From: CAJAUT01 sp043809365
GTDB lineage: Bacteria > Patescibacteriota > Microgenomatia > UBA1400 > UBA12108
Length of the DNA stretch: 5,005 bases
NCBI GenBank assembly: GCA_043809365.1
Contig: JAZDDW010000059.1
Span: 1-5,005 of the forward strand
Direction of reading: 5' to 3'
A model generated the notes under the pieces. It was not told the DNA's origin and made no database searches. It saw only the letters and a list, made by a program, of their open reading frames with translations. Position 1 is the stretch's first letter; the number at the start of each line of letters is the position of its first letter. This document shows positions 1 to 5,005 of this stretch, piece after piece. A program made the position numbers and the translations under genes.

Positions 1-1
1 G

Positions 2-136
2 GAAGGGATCCACACCAAGATGAAATTGATCAAGCGACAAGGGTTCGGCTACAGGAACAAAGAAATATATCTGCGCAAGCTCGTGCTTGGTTTTCTCCCA
101 CTCGCTGCGCTTATATCACCACACTTATTGCAATAG
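2..136 (+). CDS. ISL3-family-like transposase, C-terminal 44 residues (5' end outside window)
   Basis: This reading frame is open from the left edge and stops with TAG at 134-136. Its peptide begins EGIHTKMKLIKRQGFGYRN. This matches the C-terminal signature of ISL3-type DDE transposases, in which an E-G-x-N-x-K-x-K stretch is followed by an LIKR-x-x-GFRN block. The first visible Glu (bases 2-4) would be the last catalytic acid of the DDE triad. It is followed by a basic stretch and a hydrophobic tail (about residues 24-44). The frame shows no damage, so the gene may be intact upstream. Two other frames are also open here (plus strand to base 150, and minus strand to the left edge), but neither resembles a known family. 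The assignment rests on a short motif, so the family is likely but not certain. Confidence 0.65.
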   Translation, partial: EGIHTKMKLIKRQGFGYRNKEIYLRKLVLGFLPLAALISPHLLQ

Positions 137-140
137 AGCC
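124..140 (+). repeat. Putative right terminal inverted repeat of the insertion sequence
   Basis: The 17 bases cttattgcaatagagcc end the element. In the outside-to-inside direction they read GGCTCTATTGCAATAAG. They contain a perfect 10-base palindrome, TATTGCAATA, at 126-135. The repeat may extend further inward; its true length can only be set by comparison with the left end, which is not in the window. Confidence 0.5.
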
Positions 141-175
141 GCTACTATAGGACTGATGAAGAGTTTAGTAAAAAT

Positions 176-1252
176 TTACCTCTGTTGGCGGGCGACGGAG
201 AGGACGAGGCCGATGCCCGAGAGCATAGTAACGAGAGCACTCCCTCCGTAAGAGACAAGGGGCAGAGGAACACCGGTTAGAGGGATGAGAGCGACCATGG
301 CTGCCAAGTTGAGACAAACTTGAAGACCAATCCAGGCGCCAACGCCAGAGACTAGAGCACTGCTGAATTTATCGTGTTCATGAGCAGCAATTTTAAAAAT
401 TAACGAAAGGTAATAAACAAATGCAAGAATGAGCAGAACTCCCCCAATAAACCCGAGTTCTTCACCCACAACCGCAAAAATAGAGTCGGTCGTGGCCTCG
501 GGCAAGTAAGCATATTTCTGACGAGAACGACCAATCCCCAGTCCGGAAATACCCCCAGAGCCAAGAGAGAGAATAACCTGACGCATATGGTAGGAACTGC
601 CTTGGGGATCGTTCATGGGATCCAGGAAAGTTTTGACCCGAGCCAGGCGATAGGGCTCCACCACGATCAAACCTGCTCCCAAAATAAGTCCAAAGAGTCC
701 AATAACGAAAAGATGTTTGAGGGGGTAGCCGGAGAGAAAGTACATGACAACAGCAAGGAGCGTGACGACAAGCGTAGTCCCCATGTCTGGTTCTAACATA
801 ATCAGGCCAGCAATAAGAGAGATCAGGACTCCAAACTGAACCAGGGTACGTTTACGGTAAGTGAGCCAGGTAGAGAGATAAACTACCTCGATAAATTTGA
901 TGAGTTCGGAAGGTTGAAGAGTAATCCCCGGTAAGACTAACCAACGCCGGGCTCCCTGAACCAAAGTACCCACGCCAGGAATAACTACGAGGAATAAGAG
1001 GCACAGGCCGCCAAAGAGAGAAAGGGGGGCCAATTTCTCCCAAAAACGGGGAGGAAACAGTCTGAAACCAAACATGGCCAGGAGTCCAAAGCCAGCCCAC
1101 TTGAGTTGGAGCAAGACAAAGTGCCATTTGTTGCCAAAATCCCGCGCTCCTTCGGCAACGCTTGCACTATAAATCATAATGAGCCCAAACCCGAGGAGAA
1201 TTATGGTCATGAGAATTAAGCGTGTCGACAAAGTAAGTTGGATTCTTTTCAT
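176..1252 (-). CDS. ftsW: FtsW, septal peptidoglycan glycosyltransferase (SEDS family)
   Basis: SEDS polytopic membrane protein that polymerises lipid II into glycan strands, normally with a class B penicillin-binding protein at the septum. Numbering is from the ATG at 1252 (358 aa). Visible SEDS marks are GARRW (100-104), QPSELIK (113-119), the EPD-x-GT loop (from 154), the segment PEATTDSIFAVVGEELG with the invariant catalytic Asp at 256, and GVPLPLVSYGGS (327-338). About ten membrane segments are expected. The frame extends to a TTG at 1267. The ATG at 1252 is preferred because it forms an ATGA overlap with the murD stop and drops a Cys-containing lead (residues MCENC). Position after murD favours FtsW over its paralogue RodA. 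The gene ends with TAA and no clear terminator hairpin follows. murG, its usual next neighbour, is not seen; an insertion sequence lies there instead. Confidence 0.93.
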   Translation of the reverse strand: MKRIQLTLSTRLILMTIILLGFGLIMIYSASVAEGARDFGNKWHFVLLQLKWAGFGLLAMFGFRLFPPRFWEKLAPLSLFGGLCLLFLVVIPGVGTLVQGARRWLVLPGITLQPSELIKFIEVVYLSTWLTYRKRTLVQFGVLISLIAGLIMLEPDMGTTLVVTLLAVVMYFLSGYPLKHLFVIGLFGLILGAGLIVVEPYRLARVKTFLDPMNDPQGSSYHMRQVILSLGSGGISGLGIGRSRQKYAYLPEATTDSIFAVVGEELGFIGGVLLILAFVYYLSLIFKIAAHEHDKFSSALVSGVGAWIGLQVCLNLAAMVALIPLTGVPLPLVSYGGSALVTMLSGIGLVLSVARQQR

Positions 1253-2526
1253 ACAGTTTTCACACAATCGTTAAACTGACGACCGCGATCAAACTCGTTT
1301 TGGAAAAGATCGAAAGAAGCGAAGCCGGGAGAGAGCAGAATAGTATCCCCCGTTTGAGCGGATTGGGTAGCTAGTCGGACAGCCTCTGGCATGGAGGTTG
1401 CCCACCCGAGAATTTTGTCTCCGACAACGCTCGTGAGCTCGTTAGTATAGGCGGGAATATTTTTGGATCCTAAGATAACAACACCTTTGAGCCGAGGATT
1501 GACTTTTACCTCTTGTAATAATTCTTCAAAAGGCAAATTTTTTGTGTCTCCGCCTGTAATCCAGATAAAGGGAGACGAGGCGGCCTGGAGAGCCTTGAGC
1601 GCAGCAATCGGGGTGGTGGCAGTAGTATCATTGATATAGGTTACTCCAGCAATGACCGCAATTTTTTCCTGGCGAAATGGAATCCCCTGGAAGTCTTTGA
1701 CTACTTGTTTGCAAATAGTTGTTGAGATTCCAAGGATTTGGGCAACTCCAACCATCGCGGCCAGATTTTCCCGATTGTGTTTGCCTGGTAGGCTGGTTTC
1801 CCATTGATCAACAAGTGAGGCGCTATACCAACAGGATTGGCCGGTAGCGGCGCGCGCGATGGCTATGGCCCCAGAATTGTCGCGGTTGAAGAGAGTTATA
1901 TCGCTAGAGCGTTGATAGCGAACAATAGCTTCTTTATCGTGCTGATAATCTTGCATCGAGTTGTAACGGTTAAGGTGATCAGGATAAAGATTGGTAATCA
2001 CGGCAATATTGGGGCTGACTTTAAGTTCATGAAAATTATGGAGTTGAAAAGAGGAGAGTTCGAGCACAGCAAAATTTTTACCTTCAAGTTGATCAAAAAG
2101 AGATAAGCACGATGTACCGGCGATATTGCCTCCAGCTATCACCTGTCCGGGAAAAGCCTTGTTGAGTAAGGCGGTGATAAGGGCAACGGTGGTGGATTTG
2201 CCTCTAGTTCCGGTCACCCCAATCGTCTTAATCCCACAATATTTGACGAATAGGGCGATACTAGTCAAGACGGGAGTTCCCTTGGATTTGGCATAATTGA
2301 GCAGTCGATGGTTGTCGGGTACTCCGGGATTTTTAATAATTATCTCGGCCCAATCGACCTGCTCTTTAGTTTGGCCTTCGGGAACAAGTTCAAGGTTCAC
2401 ATCAGAAGCTCGGACTATTGTTCCGTGACTTTTGAGCCAGTTCAAATCACCTGTTCCCCCACCCTGTTTACCTAGACCAAAAATTAATACTTTTTTGTCT
2501 TTCCATTCCTCACCAAACTTATTCAT
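1249..2526 (-). CDS. murD: MurD, UDP-MurNAc-L-alanine:D-glutamate ligase
   Basis: Cytoplasmic ATP-dependent Mur ligase that adds D-Glu to UDP-MurNAc-L-Ala. The 425-aa length is normal. The N-terminal Rossmann-like domain has an unusual Gly-rich loop, GLGKQGGGTG (17-26), then IKNPGVP (64-70). The central ATPase domain shows the P-loop GVTGTRGKSTT (103-113), LELSSFQL (155-162) with a Mg-binding Glu at 156, DHLNRY (183-188), Lys198 in the place of the carbamylated lysine of E. coli MurD, and NRDN (214-217). The linker reads LPGKHNRENLAA. The C-terminal domain has NDTTATTP (299-306) where many MurDs have NDSKATNP, then GGDTKN (325-330) and LSPGFASFD (398-406). The start overlaps the murI stop as ATGA, and the stop overlaps ftsW the same way, suggesting translational coupling. 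It lies directly after the gene that makes its D-Glu substrate. The name is secure; the NDTTATTP change is discussed under findings. Confidence 0.94.
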   Translation of the reverse strand: MNKFGEEWKDKKVLIFGLGKQGGGTGDLNWLKSHGTIVRASDVNLELVPEGQTKEQVDWAEIIIKNPGVPDNHRLLNYAKSKGTPVLTSIALFVKYCGIKTIGVTGTRGKSTTVALITALLNKAFPGQVIAGGNIAGTSCLSLFDQLEGKNFAVLELSSFQLHNFHELKVSPNIAVITNLYPDHLNRYNSMQDYQHDKEAIVRYQRSSDITLFNRDNSGAIAIARAATGQSCWYSASLVDQWETSLPGKHNRENLAAMVGVAQILGISTTICKQVVKDFQGIPFRQEKIAVIAGVTYINDTTATTPIAALKALQAASSPFIWITGGDTKNLPFEELLQEVKVNPRLKGVVILGSKNIPAYTNELTSVVGDKILGWATSMPEAVRLATQSAQTGDTILLSPGFASFDLFQNEFDRGRQFNDCVKTV

Positions 2527-3170
2527 ACTGGACTAGATTTTAGCACTCTGTGAACTTCTTTGACTACGGCGGGCGAGGGATCAATAAATACTACTCCAGG
2601 GATTTGACGCTTAAATTCATTGATAATTAGGGCGTAATGTGTGCAGGAAAGACCGATAGCTTCAATCTGATATTTTCGTACTAATTCTTTGATCTCATGA
2701 ATACTTTTTTTCACTTGATCATAATCGTTGTACTCTATAGCTGAGGCTAGACCTTGGGGGGTAAAAACACGAACATGCGGCCCGTATTGCTTGAGTAGTT
2801 TGGCTGTAGAGACGGATGTGGCAGAGACTGTGGTCATGAGAGCAAGTGCCCGCTGGTATCCCGAGAGAGGCTTAATAACTGGTTCTACGCCAACTACGGG
2901 ACAGGAAAGAATACTACGTAGATATGTGACGGCGTTGAGGGTGGCAGTATTACAGGCAATAACTACGAGAAGAGGATGGAGGGCAGTGAACTGCATGGAG
3001 AGCGTCACAAATCTAGCCTTAATCCAGACCTCGGTTTTATCGCCGTAGGGAAAATATTGCTGGTCAGCAATGTAGATAACATTGGCGGCGGGAAGAGAGT
3101 GGCGCAGAGGACGATAGATACTTAACCCACCGATACCAGAATCAAAGACAATAATGGGTTGAAGAGACAT
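2523..3170 (-). CDS. murI: MurI, glutamate racemase (compact form)
   Basis: Cofactor-independent racemase that converts L-Glu to D-Glu for peptidoglycan. Visible motifs are FDSGIGGLS with Asp10-Ser11, YFPYGDKTE (39-47), the first catalytic cysteine in ACNTAT (Cys73), Glu146 in LASAIE, and the second catalytic cysteine with its histidine in GLSCTHY (Cys176, His178). FIDPSPAVV (196-204) stands for the usual IDSG-x-AV end. Both cysteines needed for two-base racemisation are present. At 215 aa it is clearly shorter than the usual 250-285; the loss lies mainly after the LVPLVE-like segment and at the C-terminus. The start lies 3 bases after the mraY stop with no visible Shine-Dalgarno sequence, and the stop overlaps murD as ATGA. 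Aspartate racemase is a relative, but the motifs and the murD neighbour favour glutamate. Confidence 0.9.
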   Translation of the reverse strand: MSLQPIIVFDSGIGGLSIYRPLRHSLPAANVIYIADQQYFPYGDKTEVWIKARFVTLSMQFTALHPLLVVIACNTATLNAVTYLRSILSCPVVGVEPVIKPLSGYQRALALMTTVSATSVSTAKLLKQYGPHVRVFTPQGLASAIEYNDYDQVKKSIHEIKELVRKYQIEAIGLSCTHYALIINEFKRQIPGVVFIDPSPAVVKEVHRVLKSSPV

Positions 3171-3173
3171 AAG

Positions 3174-4202
3174 TTATAAGAAGGCTAACCAAAGTCCAAA
3201 CATCGCCAGGATAATGCCGGCCAACCAGGCACGGGTGACAATTTTGGTTTCTTCCCAGCCGATCGTCTGTAACCAGAGATGAAAAGGCGAGATGGGCAAG
3301 AGTCGATGACCCAGGTAACGCTTGCCAAACATCTGGAGTGTGCTGGTGCCGATTTCTAGGATAAATAGACCACCAATGATTGCGACAGCAATAATTTTGC
3401 CCAACATCAAGCCGATTACGGCGAGCGTCGCACCAAAAGAGAGAGCACCTACGTCTCCTAGGAAGATGCGGGCAGGATAAGTATTAAAGTAGAGAAAGGC
3501 AATAATACCTCCGAGCCACAGCGCGATAAAGAGAGTAATGGGAGTGTCGAGAATGGAGGTGGCGAGGATGATGAGGGCGAAAAGACTGATCATGAGAAGC
3601 CCGCCGGCCAAGCCATCTAGACCATCGGTGATATTGAGCGCGTTGCTAAAAGCGGTCAGGATAAACGCCGAAAAAGGGACAAAAAACCAGCCCAAATCCA
3701 AGACACCAAAGTAAGGAACGTTAATTATACTAATCCCCAAATTGGCATAGAGATACCACCCAATCCCCAAGCCAATCAGAATTTGGGCGATCAATTTGAG
3801 TCGCCAAGATATTCCCACCAAGCGCGTAGTTTTACCAAAAAATTTAATGACGTCATCGTATAATCCTAGGAGCCCATACAGGATAAAAGTGGCAAAGAGG
3901 ACATTGATTTCGCGATGATACTCATAAACGCTTTGCATATCGGCTCCAACTAAACGCAGAATCGAAGTCACTAGAGTAAAAAGAATCGTCGTAGAGATAA
4001 TGATGAGCAAACCACCACCTACTGGAGTACCGGCTTTTTTCTTGTGTAATTTATTAAAAATTGAGTTGACTCTGCCCATAAAATCAGCAGTACCCCTGTG
4101 TGGACGTTGGAACTTGAGATAGTAGAGGAGATTAATAAAGGGGACAATAAGGGCGGCGTTGATCGTGAAGCTAAAGAGGAGAAAACCCAAGAGAGTGTTC
4201 AT
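3174..4202 (-). CDS. mraY: MraY, phospho-N-acetylmuramoyl-pentapeptide transferase
   Basis: Integral membrane enzyme that moves phospho-MurNAc-pentapeptide from UDP to undecaprenyl phosphate, giving lipid I. The 342-aa protein is hydrophobic throughout, in keeping with the ten-helix fold. Motifs in order are KKAGTPVGGG (55-64; usually KKAGTPTMGG), YDDVIK with Asp116-Asp117 (the DDxxK site), NALNITDGLDGLAGG (187-201), FLGDVGALSFG with Asp250 (247-257) and ISPFHLWLQTIGWEE (304-318). The last aligns without gaps to the family's SPIHHHYELKGW segment; only the first of the three histidines (His308) remains. The presence of this segment favours MraY over WecA/TagO relatives, as does the mur context. 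The ATG overlaps the dgkA stop as ATGA; the stop is 3 bases before murI. Confidence 0.92.
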   Translation of the reverse strand: MNTLLGFLLFSFTINAALIVPFINLLYYLKFQRPHRGTADFMGRVNSIFNKLHKKKAGTPVGGGLLIIISTTILFTLVTSILRLVGADMQSVYEYHREINVLFATFILYGLLGLYDDVIKFFGKTTRLVGISWRLKLIAQILIGLGIGWYLYANLGISIINVPYFGVLDLGWFFVPFSAFILTAFSNALNITDGLDGLAGGLLMISLFALIILATSILDTPITLFIALWLGGIIAFLYFNTYPARIFLGDVGALSFGATLAVIGLMLGKIIAVAIIGGLFILEIGTSTLQMFGKRYLGHRLLPISPFHLWLQTIGWEETKIVTRAWLAGIILAMFGLWLAFL

Positions 4203-4543
4203 ATAATTTTGGGAACAAAAATAATTAAACCAATTACAGTCGCAAAGATGGCAGAAAGTAACACGGCGCCGGCGGCCACATCTTTGGCATGCTTAATGTA
4301 ATCGCGGTGTTCTAGTGTCACCCCATCGGCCAAAAACTCGATGGATGTGTTGACCATTTCGGTCACCATGACCAGGGCAATAGTGAGGATAATTATCATG
4401 ATCTCGGTCAGATTAAGTCGAAAATAAACGGAGGTGAGAAGGACGATACTGCCGACGAGAAAATGGATGCGGAGATTAAGTTGAGAAGTGAGAGCTGTCC
4501 AGATACCTGCCAAAGCGTGTTGAAATGAAATGGTGTGACGCAT
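4199..4543 (-). CDS. dgkA: DgkA-family lipid kinase, probably undecaprenol kinase
   Basis: Small membrane kinase of the DgkA family, 114 aa with three predicted membrane helices (about 26-42, 46-65 and 91-110). It has SFQHALAGI (6-14), LNLRIHF (22-28), the core EMVNTSIEFLADG (62-74) and HAKDVAAGAV (85-94). Against E. coli DgkA (numbered without the initiator Met) the offset is a constant 7: Glu62, Asn65, Glu69, Asp73, Lys87 and Asp88 match Glu69, Asn72, Glu76, Asp80, Lys94 and Asp95. The metal ligand Glu28 is replaced by Gln21. Family members outside the proteobacteria usually phosphorylate undecaprenol. The overlap with mraY, which uses undecaprenyl phosphate, supports that substrate here, but the sequence cannot prove it. 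There is no Shine-Dalgarno sequence before the ATG. Confidence 0.9.
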   Translation of the reverse strand: MRHTISFQHALAGIWTALTSQLNLRIHFLVGSIVLLTSVYFRLNLTEIMIIILTIALVMVTEMVNTSIEFLADGVTLEHRDYIKHAKDVAAGAVLLSAIFATVIGLIIFVPKII

Positions 4544-4549
4544 AGCGCC

Positions 4550-4577
4550 AAGTATACAGTATTAAGTATTAAGTATT
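4550..4577 (-). repeat. Four tandem 7-base repeats between murA and dgkA
   Basis: Read on the minus strand the units are AATACTT, AATACTT, AATACTG and TATACTT. Two are identical and the others differ by one base each from that unit. The array fills 28 of the 42 intergenic bases, ends 6 bases before the dgkA start codon and is AT-rich against its surroundings. It is too short to be a CRISPR array. It may be a regulatory site, an AT-rich promoter element, or a lineage-specific intergenic repeat. Confidence 0.8.
4551..4556 (-). promoter_or_regulatory. Possible -10 box (TATACT) for dgkA and downstream genes
   Basis: On the minus strand the last heptamer contains TATACT, one base from the TATAAT consensus, preceded directly by TG. 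The usual spacing would start the transcript at about base 4544, next to the dgkA ATG at 4543, which would give a leaderless message. This fits the lack of a Shine-Dalgarno sequence. No good -35 box is present at 17-18 bases upstream (CCAATA or CCCAAT). Similar AT-rich hexamers arise from the repeat itself, so this is only a candidate. Confidence 0.3.
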
Positions 4578-4585
4578 GGGGACTT

Positions 4586-5005
4586 TTAAGTACGTTCGAT
4601 GTTGGCGCTAAGGTTCTGTAAACGAGAATCAAAATGTTCGTAGCCGCGGTCGATGAGTTCGATGTTGTCGATCACGCTTGCACCCGTTGCCATAATAGCA
4701 GCCATGACAAGGGTGGCTCCTCCCCTGAGATCAGGAACGGTCATATTGACTCCATGCAAAATGGAGGGGCCGATAATTTTGGCAGCATGGAAATTATGGA
4801 CTCTCTCTGGCCAAGCAAATTGATAATCCTGGCTTGGACTTACAAGTTGGGGATCATATAGTTCAATTTTGGCTCCCATCACGTTGAGTTCCCTCGTGAA
4901 TGCCAGACGATTATTGTGGACTAGCTCGAGGACATGGGAAACTCCGCTTGCACTGGTCATCATGGTAGTCCAGAGTGGCTGCCAGTCAGTCATAAAACCA
5001 GGCTC
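4586..5005 (-). CDS. murA: MurA, UDP-GlcNAc 1-carboxyvinyltransferase, C-terminal 139 residues
   Basis: MurA transfers enolpyruvate from PEP to UDP-GlcNAc, the committed cytoplasmic step of peptidoglycan synthesis. The frame is open to the right edge, so the N-terminal part, including the catalytic Cys loop, is outside the window. The visible part begins EPGFMTDWQP, equal to the family's PGFPTDxQ segment with its conserved Asp. It continues with HNNRLAFTREL (for the usual FENR), a DLRGGATLVMAA segment at about 92-103 of the fragment, and IDRGYEHF, whose DRGYE motif (119-123) holds the conserved late Arg. The C-terminus NIERT is typical. It ends with TAA, 42 bases before dgkA. The EPSP synthase AroA shares the fold, but the DLRGGATLV and DRGYE motifs are those of MurA. 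Confidence 0.92.
   Translation of the reverse strand, partial: EPGFMTDWQPLWTTMMTSASGVSHVLELVHNNRLAFTRELNVMGAKIELYDPQLVSPSQDYQFAWPERVHNFHAAKIIGPSILHGVNMTVPDLRGGATLVMAAIMATGASVIDNIELIDRGYEHFDSRLQNLSANIERT

Larger units (their letters stand above)
1..140 (+). mobile_element. Right end of an ISL3-like insertion sequence, left part outside the window
   Basis: A transposase C-terminus is followed at once by a sequence that looks like an ISL3-family terminus. Read inward from base 140 on the minus strand it begins GGCTCTATTGCAATAAG. ISL3-family inverted repeats commonly begin GGCTC or GG, so base 140 is the likely outer edge. The transposase stop codon (134-136) touches the terminal GAGCC, a compact arrangement usual for such elements. 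The family is known to make 8-base target duplications, so 141-148 (gctactat) is the predicted duplicated target on this side. The element lies convergent to ftsW, 35 bases beyond its stop. The left end is not in the window, so its completeness and the duplication cannot be tested here. Confidence 0.6.

Noticed and set aside
1..110. A minus-strand frame open to the left edge, as if the operon continued after ftsW
   Set aside because: It has no good start codon except a TTG far inside, no resemblance to MurG or another cell wall protein, and lies on the complement of the transposase gene.
1..150. A second plus-strand frame open from the left edge to TAG at 148-150 (49 codons)
   Set aside because: It overlaps the transposase frame, resembles no known family, and runs past the inferred end of the insertion sequence. 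The frame ending at 136 has the recognisable transposase motif.
153..175. CTGATGAAG sequence resembling part of a hammerhead ribozyme core
   Set aside because: The matching GAAA core segment and paired stems are not present nearby, so it is a chance match.
141..175. Rho-independent terminator after ftsW
   Set aside because: No GC-rich stem followed by a T run is seen. The TATTGCAATA palindrome at 126-135 is AT-rich and belongs to the insertion-sequence end.
587..796. Open plus-strand frame inside ftsW, and similar plus-strand frames inside murD, murI, mraY and murA
   Set aside because: All lie on the complement of well-recognised genes, have no family resemblance and no start signals. They are shadows.
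1253..1267. Upstream TTG start for ftsW adding five residues (MCENC)
   Set aside because: The ATG at 1252 makes the same ATGA overlap seen at two other junctions and gives a normal FtsW N-terminus. TTG with no Shine-Dalgarno sequence is weaker.
4550..4577. Heptamer array considered as a CRISPR array
   Set aside because: The units are 7 bases long with no spacers between them.
4408..4632. Minus-strand frame spanning the murA-dgkA gap
   Set aside because: It overlaps the coding ends of both murA and dgkA in another frame and shows no recognisable motif.

Overview
The window is a single-direction block of peptidoglycan-precursor genes, all on the minus strand. Read 5'->3' from the right edge they are murA (3' part only), dgkA, mraY, murI, murD and ftsW. 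The order mraY-(murI)-murD-ftsW is recognisable as the core of the division and cell wall (dcw) cluster, with a glutamate racemase gene inserted and murA-dgkA placed upstream. The proteins suggest a Candidate Phyla Radiation (Patescibacteria) bacterium. The enzymes are compact (215-aa MurI, 114-aa DgkA, 342-aa MraY), MurD has an odd Gly-rich N-terminal loop and an NDTTATTP motif, and MraY has an altered HHH motif. This placement is an inference from protein style and is not proven here. TGA is the stop codon of three genes and does not occur inside the reading frames, so a code reading UGA as glycine (Gracilibacteria/Absconditabacteria) is unlikely.

Layout: bases 1-140 are the right end of an insertion sequence that looks like the ISL3 family. 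They hold the last 44 codons of a plus-strand transposase and a terminal inverted-repeat end. Bases 141-175 are a short spacer downstream of ftsW. ftsW (176-1252), murD (1249-2526), murI (2523-3170), mraY (3174-4202) and dgkA (4199-4543) are packed with three 4-base ATGA stop/start overlaps and one 3-base gap. The only intergenic space of note inside the block is 42 bases between murA and dgkA. It holds four tandem heptamers and a possible -10 box very close to the dgkA start. murA (4586-5005) runs off the right edge.

How the genes work together: MurA commits UDP-GlcNAc to the pathway. MurI makes the D-glutamate that MurD adds to UDP-MurNAc-L-Ala. DgkA probably phosphorylates undecaprenol to give the lipid carrier that MraY loads to form lipid I. 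FtsW polymerises lipid II at the septum. murG, the usual neighbour after ftsW, is not in the window; the insertion sequence sits where it would be expected.

No wholly new system is visible. The points most worth a second look are the insertion-sequence junction behind ftsW, changed active-site residues in the two adjacent lipid-carrier enzymes (MraY and DgkA), the heptamer array before dgkA, and the lack of visible Shine-Dalgarno sequences at all five starts in the window.
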